Shown here: piece by piece, positions 17,034-25,516 of the stretch | Position numbering within the stretch: the stretch's first letter is position 1 | Layout: the number at the start of each line of letters is the position of its first letter | Source: Parapedobacter tibetensis | GTDB taxonomy: Bacteria > Bacteroidota > Bacteroidia > Sphingobacteriales > Sphingobacteriaceae | Assembly: GCF_024704835.1 (NCBI RefSeq) | Contig: NZ_JAMXBE010000010.1 | Span: forward strand, 1 to 64,000 | Direction: 5' to 3' | Length of the DNA stretch: 64,000 nucleotides | The notes under the pieces: model-generated | Seen by the model: the letters and a program-made list of their open reading frames with translations, nothing else | Database searches by the model: none | Told to the model about the DNA's origin: nothing | Program-made: the position numbers and the translations under genes

Positions 17034-17402
17034 CTAAAAGGATTTTCGTAAAAAAAATTCCTCGATTTTGTCTTTTAAGTTTGAGTAATATTTCTTTTTT
17101 TCTTGAGTTAGTTTCGTTTCAAGTGAATAACATTCATCTACAATGCAAAGTAGCTCTTCTTTAGACTTCAAAACGAATAGTTTTTCAAATTCTACACCTA
17201 AAACATCGCATATCAGCATTATTTTATACCAAGCAGTATTATACTCTGCTCTTTCAATTCTTCCCACAGATATGCTGTCAGTTCCGCTCTTTAGACCAAC
17301 TTGATGCTGGGAAAACTTTCTTTTTAATCTTTCAAGCCGAAGCATGCAGCCTACGTGAACACTAATAATTTTGATATGTATAGGCGTATTCTTTTGTGAC
17401 AT
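17034..17402 (-). CDS. XRE-family helix-turn-helix regulator
   Basis: The 122-residue product has a Cro/CI-like HTH at about residues 18-70 (LRLERLKRKFSQHQVGLKSG, VGRIERAEYNTAWYKIMLICDVLGVEF), followed by a short helical, lysine-rich tail. It is a probable DNA-binding repressor. It is divergent from a strong promoter (17445-17475) that drives a structured untranslated RNA, and only ~40 bp separate its start from that promoter, so it may regulate the RNA. No other partner gene is adjacent. Confidence 0.8.
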   Translation of the reverse strand: MSQKNTPIHIKIISVHVGCMLRLERLKRKFSQHQVGLKSGTDSISVGRIERAEYNTAWYKIMLICDVLGVEFEKLFVLKSKEELLCIVDECYSLETKLTQEKKKYYSNLKDKIEEFFLRKSF

Positions 17403-17444
17403 GTGGTAAAGGTTTCGATAAACAATATTTTTATTCGATACATA

Positions 17445-17475
17445 TTTGTATTGAATATGATTTTTATTATATTTG
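17445..17475 (+). promoter_or_regulatory. Perfect promoter for the 17.5 kb RNA
   Basis: TTTG at 17445-17448 and TATATTTG at 17468-17475 are spaced by exactly 19 bp, matching the Bacteroidota consensus. Transcription would begin near 17482. Confidence 0.85.
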
Positions 17476-17481
17476 CATCAG

Positions 17482-17747
17482 TTAATAGATGTCCCTTAGG
17501 GGAGAGGTGTTAAACAAAGAGTCTCGGTCGCAAATCCGACATTTAAATCCAATCGAGACGGTAGATTAATGCCCGTGGCGAATTTTGCGTACTTTTGTAC
17601 GACTATAGCGCCATGGGCTCTATCGTAAGACGTATTGGAGGGGTCGGACCTTGCGACACGCAGATAGAGCCCGCTATAGTTTTCGTGCTCTATCATAAAC
17701 GGGACTCGTTTTCAAACTAACCATTATGAAAACGAGTTTTTTATTTT
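17482..17747 (+). ncRNA. Structured non-coding RNA of unknown family
   Basis: Between a perfect promoter and a strong terminator lies ~265 bp with no plausible plus-strand gene but heavy secondary structure. GTCTCG pairs with CGAGAC (about 17521-17559), with an inner GTCG/CGAC. GCCCGTGGCG pairs with CGCCATGGGC (about 17571-17618), with an inner GTAC/GTAC. A competing long stem joins ACTATAGC..GGGCTCTATC to GATAGAGCCC.GCTATAGT (about 17602-17680). A third GCTCTATC at 17687 could exchange partners. I cannot match it to RNase P, SRP, tmRNA, 6S or a known riboswitch. Confidence 0.65.
17704..17747 (+). terminator. Intrinsic terminator of the 17.5 kb RNA
   Basis: ACTCGTTTTC (17704-17713) pairs perfectly with GAAAACGAGT (17728-17737), followed by TTTTTATTTTT. 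Confidence 0.9.
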
Positions 17748-17854
17748 TACAGCTTGCCAGTTTTTCCGATCCAATAGGAGAGGGGAGAGCGGTATGTTCA
17801 AAGGCGTGGAGTATCTCCACTAAAAATCTCTTTAAAAATGTTATAAAAGTGCCG

Positions 17855-17912
17855 GTTTGATTTAGGTGATTAATCTGAATGAATTAACGATTTCTTACAC
17901 CTAAAATCAAAC
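17855..17912. repeat. Inverted repeat, near-perfect 14-15 bp arms
   Basis: Arms GTTTGATTTAGGTG (17855-17868) and CACCTAAAATCAAAC (17898-17912) are complementary except for one extra base. They lie just before the GC-rich mosaic tract. They could be an operator, a hairpin in a leader, or an element end. Confidence 0.6.
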
Positions 17913-18971
17913 AATACGATGAAGCAAAAAATACGCTTAATGGCCGGGCTATGGCCTTTGCTAAGGCTATTGGCCTTAACCAAGAAATATAAACGAAAGC
18001 CAATCATTCTAAAATCATCCAAAACAGCCGAGCAACCTCCGTTACATCTTCGGTCATCCTCCGATGGTTCTTCGCTGCTGCTGGATACCCGAGCCTTAAC
18101 AGCCCCGTACTTAAAACGTGTTTTCTCCGCTTGTTCTCCGCTGCTCCTTCGGTGCTTCTCCGCTGTTCCTCCGCTGCTCAAGCGTAGAAGCAGCGGAGAA
18201 CGAGCGAACAATGAGCGGAAAACCACCGAAGCGGGAGCGGCGCAGGTGCGCAGCGGGTATTGCTTAGGTAATGGCAACCAGCGGAGCATAAACGGAGCGG
18301 AAGCGGACAAGGTTAGGCGACGGGTTCGAGATGGCTCCCAGACTGCTGCGGTCTCGCTGGCGATGCGCGAGCTGTCGGCTAGGGGTCACAGTGCTGTTTT
18401 TAAGCAGCGAACCCCGGGCGAGACAGCCGGTATACTGCACGAAGACCCGACCATGATGCGGAGCATTTTGGGCACTGGTGCGCTTGGGGATAAACTGCAT
18501 ATGGAAGCATGTTCCCGTCCACCTTCCCTTACCCTTCCTTCGGTCCTTATCCGCATATGTCCCGCATATACTTCGGTAAAAAGGCCCAAAAGCGGCACTT
18601 TAGCGAAGAGTAAGCGGCTATATAGCGGGAGAAAGGCGCATACGGAGGGGCATGGAATGGGGTGGAACGTGGCGCGCCCGTCAACCGCTTGGGGTTGTCT
18701 TCAGACCGGCTTGGAGATGGCTTCGGATATAAGTGCGGTGCTGAACGGGTTTTTGACGGGGCTTGTTCGGCCGAAAGCGGAACGAGACCCGAAGGTGTCC
18801 CGTTGGAGTGCCGTAGAAGCCCCGTCCGAGCGGCAAAGCCGTATGCCGGATGGTTCCGGAGCTGAGAAGGGTATGCCACGTTGGCTGCCGGCCAAAAGAG
18901 ATTCCGAAGAATCATGTGTTTGTACCCATGCGAAGGCACCAGCCCGCAGCGGGCTGGGCCTCGCTTTGGGG
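17913..18971. other. GC-rich mosaic tract upstream of the TlpA-SusC-SusD operon, probably non-coding
   Basis: The frame that encodes the downstream TlpA protein stays open for 351 codons upstream (from 17919), but the translation is Arg/Ser/Pro-rich without domains. Several overlapping frames on the other strand are also open, as expected for GC-rich repetitive DNA. The tract has an internal 13-bp inverted repeat (GTTCTCCGCTGCT 18133-18145; AGCAGCGGAGAAC 18189-18201). Near its end (18925-18976) there is a palindrome-rich stretch (agcccgcagcgggct) like the short repeats found inside other genes here. I do not annotate a gene. Confidence 0.5.
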
Positions 18972-19550
18972 ATGACCTTGTTTTTCTTGTTAGCCTTGTT
19001 CAGTGGCCTGTGTGCACAACCGAGCACGCAACGCGCAATGGAAGTAGACAGTATTACGCCATTGCAGATAGGTGACACCATCCCCGAGGCGCTATGGCGT
19101 CTGCCATTGCAGGTGATAAACCATCCGGATGGAAAGGAAACGATTACGCTGAATGACTATCGGAATAGTAAACTGATTATACTGGATTTTTGGGCCACGT
19201 GGTGCAAGCCGTGTCTGCAATCGCTCAATAAGCTGGATGCTATTAGGGACTCGGCATTCCAAGCCGAACTGGCGGTCATACCCGTGCAGGCTTTTGACAG
19301 TGAACGCCGGGCTTTGGAATTTATAGACCGGCATCATTGGACGCGCTATTCCGTGGTGAATGACCCTGCATTGCACAGTGATGTTTTTTCCCGATACCTG
19401 ACGGCCTTCGGCACGGTGTGGATAACCGATGGAAAGCTCTACGCCATCCCGCAGTATGAGGCCATCACAGCAGAAAACATCGCTAAGGTCATTCAGGGAC
19501 AACCTGTCCATATGGAAAACCAGCCAGAACAACCTATTTCGAACAACTAA
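18972..19550 (+). CDS. TlpA-like thioredoxin-fold protein, exported
   Basis: The start at 18972 gives a signal peptide (TLFFLLALFSGLCAQ) directly followed by the mature domain; upstream codons lack protein character. The 192-residue product has LIILDFWATWCKPCLQSL, the CxxC active site of TlpA/ResA-type thiol-disulfide oxidoreductases. Later elements are AVIPVQAFD and the cis-Pro-like region near the C-terminus. It lies 10 bp before susC and is the first gene of a TlpA-SusC-SusD operon, an arrangement common in Sphingobacteriaceae. The target thiols are unknown. Confidence 0.85.
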   Translation: MTLFFLLALFSGLCAQPSTQRAMEVDSITPLQIGDTIPEALWRLPLQVINHPDGKETITLNDYRNSKLIILDFWATWCKPCLQSLNKLDAIRDSAFQAELAVIPVQAFDSERRALEFIDRHHWTRYSVVNDPALHSDVFSRYLTAFGTVWITDGKLYAIPQYEAITAENIAKVIQGQPVHMENQPEQPISNN

Positions 19551-19560
19551 ACCACTTGAA

Positions 19561-22500
19561 ATGAAAACAACCATATCACTGATACTATTCCTATGCTTTG
19601 CCGGAATGGCAGCATTTTCCCAGCAGGAAGTAATGGGAGTTGTACGATCAGCGGAAGACCGTGCTTCACTTAGCGGTGCCAATGTCCGTTCCATCTCATC
19701 TGGCGGTTCGGCCACTACAGACAGCGAAGGCCGTTTCCGGCTTTCTGTATCTGCGGGTACGGATACCATACAGGTGACCTATATAGGCTATATCACACAG
19801 CGTATACCTATTAACAAGATGCGGATCCCCGAAACCATCGAGATTTACCTCGAAGCAGATGCATCCACATTAGAAGAGGTGGTCATCAACACCGGCTATT
19901 ACAAGGTGCCGAAGGAAAGGGCTACGGGTTCATTTACCCATGTCGATAACAGCCTGCTTAATCGCAGCGTGGGGTCCAATATCCTCCAGCGGTTGGAAGG
20001 TATCGCTCCCGGCGTACAGTTTGTCAATGCTAACGGCGCCTCAGCCTCGGACATCCGTGTGCGTGGTGTGGCCACCATCGAATCGGACGAGACCCCGCTC
20101 ATCGTGGTTGATAATTTCCCCTATGAGGGGGATATCAACAGCATCAACCCCAACGATGTCGAGAGCATCACCGTACTACGCGATGCGGCAGCAGCCAGTA
20201 TATGGGGTGCCCGGGCCGGCAATGGCGTGATTGTGATCACCACCAAACAGGGACGGTACAACCAGCGAGCCAAGATCTCCGTCAATAGCAACTTCACGAT
20301 GGGGGAGAAGCCGGACCTGTTCTACAGCCAGAGTTGGCTGCCGAGTGCCACGGTGATGGATATCGAGAAGGAATTATTCGAACGAGGTGGGTATTACCTG
20401 GAATCGACCAACCAGCGTCCTTTCCCGGCTTACGTGGAGCTGCTCATCAAACATAAAAATGGATCGATCGATGACGCGGAACTGGCCCGGCAGGAAGCCA
20501 TCATGCGCAAGACGGATGTGCGCAACGAGGCCATGCGCCACCTGTACCGGGGAGAGTCCCACCAGCAATATGCAATCAACATCAGTGGGGGCGGTGAGCG
20601 CTACCGCTATTACCTCTCCACCGGATATGACCAAAACCGCAGCATACTGGTGGGCAATGGCAACAATCGCCTGAACATGAATTTGCAGAATACCTTTCAG
20701 CCGATCGATGGCTTGGAAATAACGGCGGGCATCTGGTATGCCCAACAACGGGCGACCAATAACGGATTGTCGCTGAGCAACCTCAATCCGGCCGCGGCAC
20801 AACAGGTATCCACCTATGTGCGCTTGGCCGATGAACAGGGCAATACGCTTGCCATTCCCCATGAACGGCGATTGGCTTACTATGACAGGGCAGAAGCTGA
20901 TGGTCTGCTCGACTGGCACTACCGTCCACTGGACGAATTGCAGCTGACCGACAATACTTCCACCGGCAATGAATATCGGCTGAACGCCGCGTTGCGCTAC
21001 CGGTTTCTTGACCACTTCAACCTGAACGTGACATACCAATACCTGCAGAGCAGCAGCACCGGCAAAAATTATTATGACGCCGATAGCTATTTCGTGCGCA
21101 ACCTGGTAAACCGTTTCACACAGGCCGACGGAAGCCGCATGGTGCCGCACGGGGCGATCCTGGACGGCGGGCGCAACACGGTTGGACGGAGCCAATCAGG
21201 GCGGGCGCAGCTCAACTACAGCCGTGATTTCGGCAGTGACCACAGCGTGACAGCCCTGACCGGTGCGGAGATCCGGGAAGCGGTCAGCGAAAGCTCACCG
21301 GGCTACCGGATCTACAACTTCGACCGCGAGCTGCTGACGGGCACGGCCACCTATAATTACAACCAGGCCTATCCGGTTCGGCCTTCGGGCAGCTCCCGTT
21401 TGCCCACGCCGCCGACGGGTTTGACCCATTACACCGATCGCTACCTCTCTTACTTCGGCAACGCGGCCTACACCTATACCGGTCGCTATACGCTCTCGGG
21501 CAGCCTGCGCTGGGATGGAAGCAATCTCTTTGGGGTAAAGACCAACCAGAAGGGGGTGCCGCTGTGGTCCATAGGCGGTAGCTGGAATGCGAGCAAGGAA
21601 CCCTTTTACGGGCTGGGCGATATCCTCCCGTACCTGCGTCTGCGGGCAACGTACGGAAGCGCAGGCAATGTCAATAAGCAGGTAAGTGTGTTCCCGGTTG
21701 TGCGGTTTACCACCAATTCCACTACGGGGCTGCCGGTGGCCAACGTGCAGAGCGTGGGTAACCCTTCATTGCGTTGGGAGCAAGTGAATACGTTGAATTT
21801 CGGAGTGGATTTCGCCAGCCGGAACAACCGGATACAGGGAAACGTCGAATACTATACCAAGTACGCGGAAGATCTGATTGGGGAGGACTTTATGGCCCCG
21901 TCTACGGGTATCAACAGCGCGGCTCGGCTCTCCAACCAGATCAACTACGCCAACCTGCGTACCCACGGCTGGGACGTGCAGGTCACCACGCGCAATCTGA
22001 CAGGTGTGTTGAACTGGCAGACAGGCTTTCAATTTAGCCATGTCCGCAACAAGGTTACGCATTTCAGCACCGCCGAAGTAAATACCATTGGTACGTATTT
22101 CACTAACCCACCCCCGGTTATCGGCCAATCCAGGGATGCGGTATATGCATTGCCTTGGCATGGGCTGGATGGCGACACAGGGATGCCGCTGGTGGACGTG
22201 GATGGACAAATGGGTATGGATTACGATGCTTATATCCGAAACTACGATGCAGATAAACTATTGATTGCCGGTATGCGTGTGCCGCCGTTTTACGGAGCGC
22301 TCCGGAATACCCTCGAATGGAAAGGAGTGCAGGTGGGGGTGAACATCGTCTGGAAGGCCGGTTACGTTTTCAGAAGGCAGTCCATATCACCGGGGCAGGA
22401 ATACAGCACCTCAGGATACCATATCGACTATTTCAGGCGGTGGCAGCGTCCCGGGGATGAACTGCATACAGACGTCCCCGCCTGGGCCGAGACGGTACAA

Positions 22501-22758
22501 CCTTACCGGAGCCAGTCGTACCTATATTCCGAGGCATTGATAACCGACGGCGATCAAATCCGCTTGCAGGATGTCAACTTATCGTATGATTTGCCCGTTA
22601 ACCAGACGCTGCTACTGCGGCGCATGAGACTATACGCGTATGCACGCAACCTGGGGATATTGTGGAAAGCCAACCAAGATGACATCGACCCGGACTATGT
22701 CAATGCAGAATACATCGCGCCAAGGATGTTTTCCGTTGGTGTGCAAGTGGATTTTTAG
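19561..22758 (+). CDS. SusC/RagA-family TonB-dependent outer-membrane receptor
   Basis: The 1065-residue product has a signal peptide (ISLILFLCFAGMAAFSQ). A carboxypeptidase-regulatory-like domain follows (VMGVVRSAEDRASLSGANV to about residue 100). The TonB plug begins near EEVVINTGYYKVPKERATGS and contains the SusC signature SITVLRDAAAASIWGARAGN, and a large beta-barrel ends in VGVQVDF. It imports oligomeric ligands across the outer membrane with its SusD partner, 38 bp downstream. No glycan-degrading enzymes are adjacent, so the ligand may be a peptide or another polymer. I chose the ATG at 19561, after the TlpA stop, since upstream in-frame codons overlap tlpA. Confidence 0.95.
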   Translation: MKTTISLILFLCFAGMAAFSQQEVMGVVRSAEDRASLSGANVRSISSGGSATTDSEGRFRLSVSAGTDTIQVTYIGYITQRIPINKMRIPETIEIYLEADASTLEEVVINTGYYKVPKERATGSFTHVDNSLLNRSVGSNILQRLEGIAPGVQFVNANGASASDIRVRGVATIESDETPLIVVDNFPYEGDINSINPNDVESITVLRDAAAASIWGARAGNGVIVITTKQGRYNQRAKISVNSNFTMGEKPDLFYSQSWLPSATVMDIEKELFERGGYYLESTNQRPFPAYVELLIKHKNGSIDDAELARQEAIMRKTDVRNEAMRHLYRGESHQQYAINISGGGERYRYYLSTGYDQNRSILVGNGNNRLNMNLQNTFQPIDGLEITAGIWYAQQRATNNGLSLSNLNPAAAQQVSTYVRLADEQGNTLAIPHERRLAYYDRAEADGLLDWHYRPLDELQLTDNTSTGNEYRLNAALRYRFLDHFNLNVTYQYLQSSSTGKNYYDADSYFVRNLVNRFTQADGSRMVPHGAILDGGRNTVGRSQSGRAQLNYSRDFGSDHSVTALTGAEIREAVSESSPGYRIYNFDRELLTGTATYNYNQAYPVRPSGSSRLPTPPTGLTHYTDRYLSYFGNAAYTYTGRYTLSGSLRWDGSNLFGVKTNQKGVPLWSIGGSWNASKEPFYGLGDILPYLRLRATYGSAGNVNKQVSVFPVVRFTTNSTTGLPVANVQSVGNPSLRWEQVNTLNFGVDFASRNNRIQGNVEYYTKYAEDLIGEDFMAPSTGINSAARLSNQINYANLRTHGWDVQVTTRNLTGVLNWQTGFQFSHVRNKVTHFSTAEVNTIGTYFTNPPPVIGQSRDAVYALPWHGLDGDTGMPLVDVDGQMGMDYDAYIRNYDADKLLIAGMRVPPFYGALRNTLEWKGVQVGVNIVWKAGYVFRRQSISPGQEYSTSGYHIDYFRRWQRPGDELHTDVPAWAETVQPYRSQSYLYSEALITDGDQIRLQDVNLSYDLPVNQTLLLRRMRLYAYARNLGILWKANQDDIDPDYVNAEYIAPRMFSVGVQVDF

Positions 22759-22795
22759 TTAGTTGTACTATTGCGAAACCACCAAATAAAAGACC

Positions 22796-24178
22796 ATGAA
22801 ACAAATAAATATACTGCTGTTAATTGTTGTGTTGTTTCTTTGTTCCTGCGGCAAAGAATTTTTAAACATAAAAAGGGACGGGAGTCAAATAATACCCTAC
22901 ACATTGGCCGACTATCAATCGATATTGGATAATGTCAATGTATTTAACTTCGATTCGGGTAACAGGTTGGCCATCATCGGAGGTGATGAATATTTCCTTT
23001 CCGATCAATCTTATGCGTCGCTCACTGCCCCTTATGAAAAGAATGGATATCTGTGGGGAAAAGACGTGTATGAAGGGCAGTCCGTACACGACTGGAATAT
23101 TGGTTACCATCGTATATTGCTAGCAAATCTGGTATTGGAGGGCGTAGATGGAATTGAGCCCAATGTTGACGAGGGGGTATTGAACAATGTCAAGGGCAAC
23201 GCCTTGTTTGTTAGGGCATACAATTTCTATCAACTTGCCCAACTCTTTTGCCATCCTTATGACGAGCGGAGCGCTTCCACGGATTTGGGTATTCCGATAA
23301 GACTGGAATCGGATATTACGATAACTACTCCGCGCTCCAATGTTGAGGCGACGTATGAGCAAATCATTGTTGATTTTAGAGAAGCAGCTGATTTACTGCC
23401 GGTATACTCGGGCAATCTGTACCGCCCTTCCAAAGTCGCAGCATATACAATGCTTGCAAAGGCATATCTGCACTTGGGAGATTATATTAACGGTGCTGAA
23501 GCGGCTGATCGGGCTTTGGCATTGAAAAATGAATTGATAGATTACAACGATATCGATGTCGACTCGGATTTGCCCTTTCCTATGCTTCCCGTTAGTAGGG
23601 AAGAAAACAAGGAAATTATCTATTTCTCAATGATGTCTAATATTCCTGTCATCCAAGTGAGTAGATTTAACGCGGATACGATACTATTGGGCTTATATGA
23701 AGCGGAAGATTTAAGGCGGAGGGCTTATTTTTATGAAGAAAATGACGGAAGGGTTGTGTTTAAAGGGTCATATGTCGGAGGTGGGCCGTACGCATTTTTT
23801 TCAGGACTTGCAGTAGATGAGTTATATCTCATTGCGGCCGAATGCCATGCTAGACAGGGAAATTTGCAGGAAGCTTTGGAACACGTGAACTTCCTGAGGA
23901 AACACCGCTTTTTAACGGCAACTTTTGAGCCCTTAGCCAATTTAACCAAGGAAGGCATACTGACATATATCATCGAGGAGCGGCGTAAAGAATTGGTGTT
24001 GCGAGGAAACTGCTGGGAAGACGTGAGGAGATTAAGACGAGATACCATGTTTTCGCGATCTCTTAAACGGATTATTGAGGGAGAGACGTATTTGCTAGAA
24101 CCCGGGTCTCCAAAATTGGCGTGGCCTATCCCAGAGGATGAAATCGCAATAAATAATATGCTTCAGAACGAACGGTGA
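22796..24178 (+). CDS. SusD/RagB-family outer-membrane ligand-binding lipoprotein
   Basis: The 460-residue product starts with a lipoprotein signal (LLLIVVLFLCSCGKEFLNIK). SusD features are the early YTLADYQSILDNVN region, TPR-like helices (FVRAYNFYQLAQLFCHPY, YTMLAKAYLHLGDY), and the C-terminal RRKELVLRGNCWEDVRRLRRD plus LAWPIPEDEIAIN ending. It caps the preceding SusC barrel and delivers ligand. A strong terminator follows at 24190. Confidence 0.93.
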   Translation: MKQINILLLIVVLFLCSCGKEFLNIKRDGSQIIPYTLADYQSILDNVNVFNFDSGNRLAIIGGDEYFLSDQSYASLTAPYEKNGYLWGKDVYEGQSVHDWNIGYHRILLANLVLEGVDGIEPNVDEGVLNNVKGNALFVRAYNFYQLAQLFCHPYDERSASTDLGIPIRLESDITITTPRSNVEATYEQIIVDFREAADLLPVYSGNLYRPSKVAAYTMLAKAYLHLGDYINGAEAADRALALKNELIDYNDIDVDSDLPFPMLPVSREENKEIIYFSMMSNIPVIQVSRFNADTILLGLYEAEDLRRRAYFYEENDGRVVFKGSYVGGGPYAFFSGLAVDELYLIAAECHARQGNLQEALEHVNFLRKHRFLTATFEPLANLTKEGILTYIIEERRKELVLRGNCWEDVRRLRRDTMFSRSLKRIIEGETYLLEPGSPKLAWPIPEDEIAINNMLQNER

Positions 24179-24189
24179 TGTTTATCATT

Positions 24190-24220
24190 AAGGCAGTTCT
24201 CCGGTTTGGAGAACTGCCTT
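24190..24220 (+). terminator. Intrinsic terminator after susD
   Basis: AAGGCAGTTCTCC and GGAGAACTGCCTT form a perfect 13-bp stem with a 5-nt loop, followed by a T-rich stretch. It also separates susD from the convergent gene at 24228. Confidence 0.85.
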
Positions 24221-24227
24221 CGTTTGT

Positions 24228-24584
24228 TTAGGGGTAGTTTGAGTCTTGGCCCACAGTGACATCATCATCCGCCTCTGCTTCAGAAACCGTACTCGGAACA
24301 TCTATTGCTTCAGCATCAAATGTGAGATGTATGGCGCAACGGTCTCCGGAATTGGCGGTAGCACATCCTGAACCGACTGCAGGAGGATCATTGTCCAGCT
24401 TTTCGCCGATTTGTTGCAGTGATTCATCATCCGGATCGGTGGCGTCGGACGTTATCTCATACCACCCATCCTCGGGTTGCTGGGTAGACTCGACATACTT
24501 AAACGCCGAAAATCCGATAAACGTGGCCGCCAGGGCCAACGCGAAAAAATACTGCTTAATAAATATTGCTGCTTTACTATGCAT
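24228..24584 (-). CDS. Small exported or anchored protein, DUF6520-like
   Basis: The 118-residue product has an N-terminal hydrophobic segment (YFFALALAATFIGFSAFK) and a very acidic remainder with two cysteines eight residues apart (GSGCATANSGDRCAI). Its size, position and shape resemble the small DUF6520-type proteins often encoded beside MauE-like genes in Bacteroidota, but the similarity is only by eye. Function unknown. It is the distal gene of a minus-strand group with the MauE-like protein. Confidence 0.6.
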   Translation of the reverse strand: MHSKAAIFIKQYFFALALAATFIGFSAFKYVESTQQPEDGWYEITSDATDPDDESLQQIGEKLDNDPPAVGSGCATANSGDRCAIHLTFDAEAIDVPSTVSEAEADDDVTVGQDSNYP

Positions 24585-24740
24585 AACAGGAACTTTTTTC
24601 TAACACATCGAAAAAAGGGTACCAAAAATGTTTAGTGAAAAAATGAATAATTATTGTCCGGTCACTGACGTGGAGATTCCGGTCACGTGCCGTTGGCCAT
24701 TTCGCTGGAGATGGCACATCGGCAGGGTAGGACGGATGCA

Positions 24741-25436
24741 CTAGGCCCTGCGCCGGAAAAGGGCGAATTTCCTCGGAAAGCGGATACGCCTTTTAATCTC
24801 GTATACGTTGGATTGCTTCACGCCACTACCCTTGTCCAATGCACGGGTTCGCAATGACGATGAGGAATGGCTGTCCGCTGACGGTTTGCGCTGGGGCCGG
24901 GTGAGCCAGATGCCGAGAATAGAGAGAAGTAGGAAACCGAGGTTGAACCACAGGTGCTCATTCCACGAAAGGCCAGACACGATGGATCCGCATCCACACG
25001 GCTTTTTGGCGTACCAGCCCAATACACCGAAGAGGATGAATAGCGTGAAGCTGAGCATCAGGATGGCGGAGAGCCACAAGCCGAGCCTATGGAGGGATTC
25101 GGGGATTGGGATGAGTGAAAGCAATTTTCGTCCAAAAGTAGGCTGCTTCGCTCCTCCACGGTACCGCGGGCTCTTGCTCGCAGTGACGAAAAGATTTGCT
25201 TGCGATGACGGGAGGTTTGGCCAAGCGATAAGCACACCGGCCAGTAGCTCCAAGAGGGGCAACAACCAGAAAAGCACATCGGCCCACCAGTCCGGGAAGG
25301 GTTGCCGCAGCAGGGTGCTGTAGAATCCTTGAAGACCCCACAGCTTTTCCACTGCGACCGGAACCCACAGTAGCAGGAGGGTTAACCGGACCGAGGCGAC
25401 GAGAGGTGAAGCGATATGTTTTCGAGTAATCGACAT
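24741..25436 (-). CDS. MauE/DoxX-like membrane protein with repeat elements inserted in frame
   Basis: The start at 25436 (MSITRKHIASPLVASVRLTL) is preferred over 25511. The product has four membrane helices: LTLLLLWVPVAVEKLWG, VLFWLLPLLELLAGVLIAW, LSAILMLSFTLFILFGVLGW and LGFLLLSILGIWL. It also has the CGCG motif KPCGCGS typical of MauE-like proteins, which supply or transfer electrons in thiol chemistry. Between helices 2 and 3, about 40 residues (from SSQANLF to PESLH) are translated from a short palindromic repeat element at 25141-25210. The C-terminal tail after RPQRKPSA comes from a second element at 24811-24860. The insertions kept the frame open; activity is uncertain. Confidence 0.75.
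   Translation of the reverse strand: MSITRKHIASPLVASVRLTLLLLWVPVAVEKLWGLQGFYSTLLRQPFPDWWADVLFWLLPLLELLAGVLIAWPNLPSSQANLFVTASKSPRYRGGAKQPTFGRKLLSLIPIPESLHRLGLWLSAILMLSFTLFILFGVLGWYAKKPCGCGSIVSGLSWNEHLWFNLGFLLLSILGIWLTRPQRKPSADSHSSSSLRTRALDKGSGVKQSNVYEIKRRIRFPRKFALFRRRA
24811..24860. repeat. Short dispersed repeat at the 3' end of the MauE-like gene
   Basis: Read on the minus strand it begins cgtcattgcgaacccgtgc and ends gcgtgaagcaatcc, the cgtcattgcga...gaagcaatc pattern typical of a widespread small bacterial repeat. It forms the coding sequence of the protein's odd C-terminal tail (LRTRALDKGSGVKQS). Confidence 0.6.
25141..25210. repeat. Short dispersed repeat inside the MauE-like gene
   Basis: On the minus strand it contains cgtcatcgcaagcaaatc, then cgtcactgcgagcaagagc, and closes with ggagcgaagcagcc. 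It lies in frame between the codons for membrane helices 2 and 3. Related ends (gtcactgcgag) occur in the element at 58994-59119. Confidence 0.65.
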
Positions 25437-25516
25437 ATCACAAAAGTAGCCCATGGGAGGCCCCACCAATGTTAAGCGGTTTACATTCTCCCGGTTAAAG
25501 GTTAACATCACAGCTG

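Noticed and set aside
17496-17696. A 66-codon minus-strand frame
   Set aside because: It is antisense to the structured RNA, between a strong plus-strand promoter and terminator, and its translation has no recognisable domain; the base-pairing pattern explains the sequence better.
17482-17747. Interpretation of the structured RNA as a retron msr-msd
   Set aside because: No reverse transcriptase gene lies next to it; the nearest RTs are 2.7 kb away and belong to the DRT3 operon, which has its own RNA tail.
17919-18971. A single 543-residue protein comprising the mosaic tract plus TlpA
   Set aside because: The signal peptide of TlpA lies at residue ~352 of that frame, an impossible place for an exported protein, and the upstream part has no protein character.
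24655-24740. Short repeated phrases (ccggtcac) suggesting an insertion-sequence end
   Set aside because: Only two partial copies and no transposase or inverted repeat nearby; not enough to support an element.
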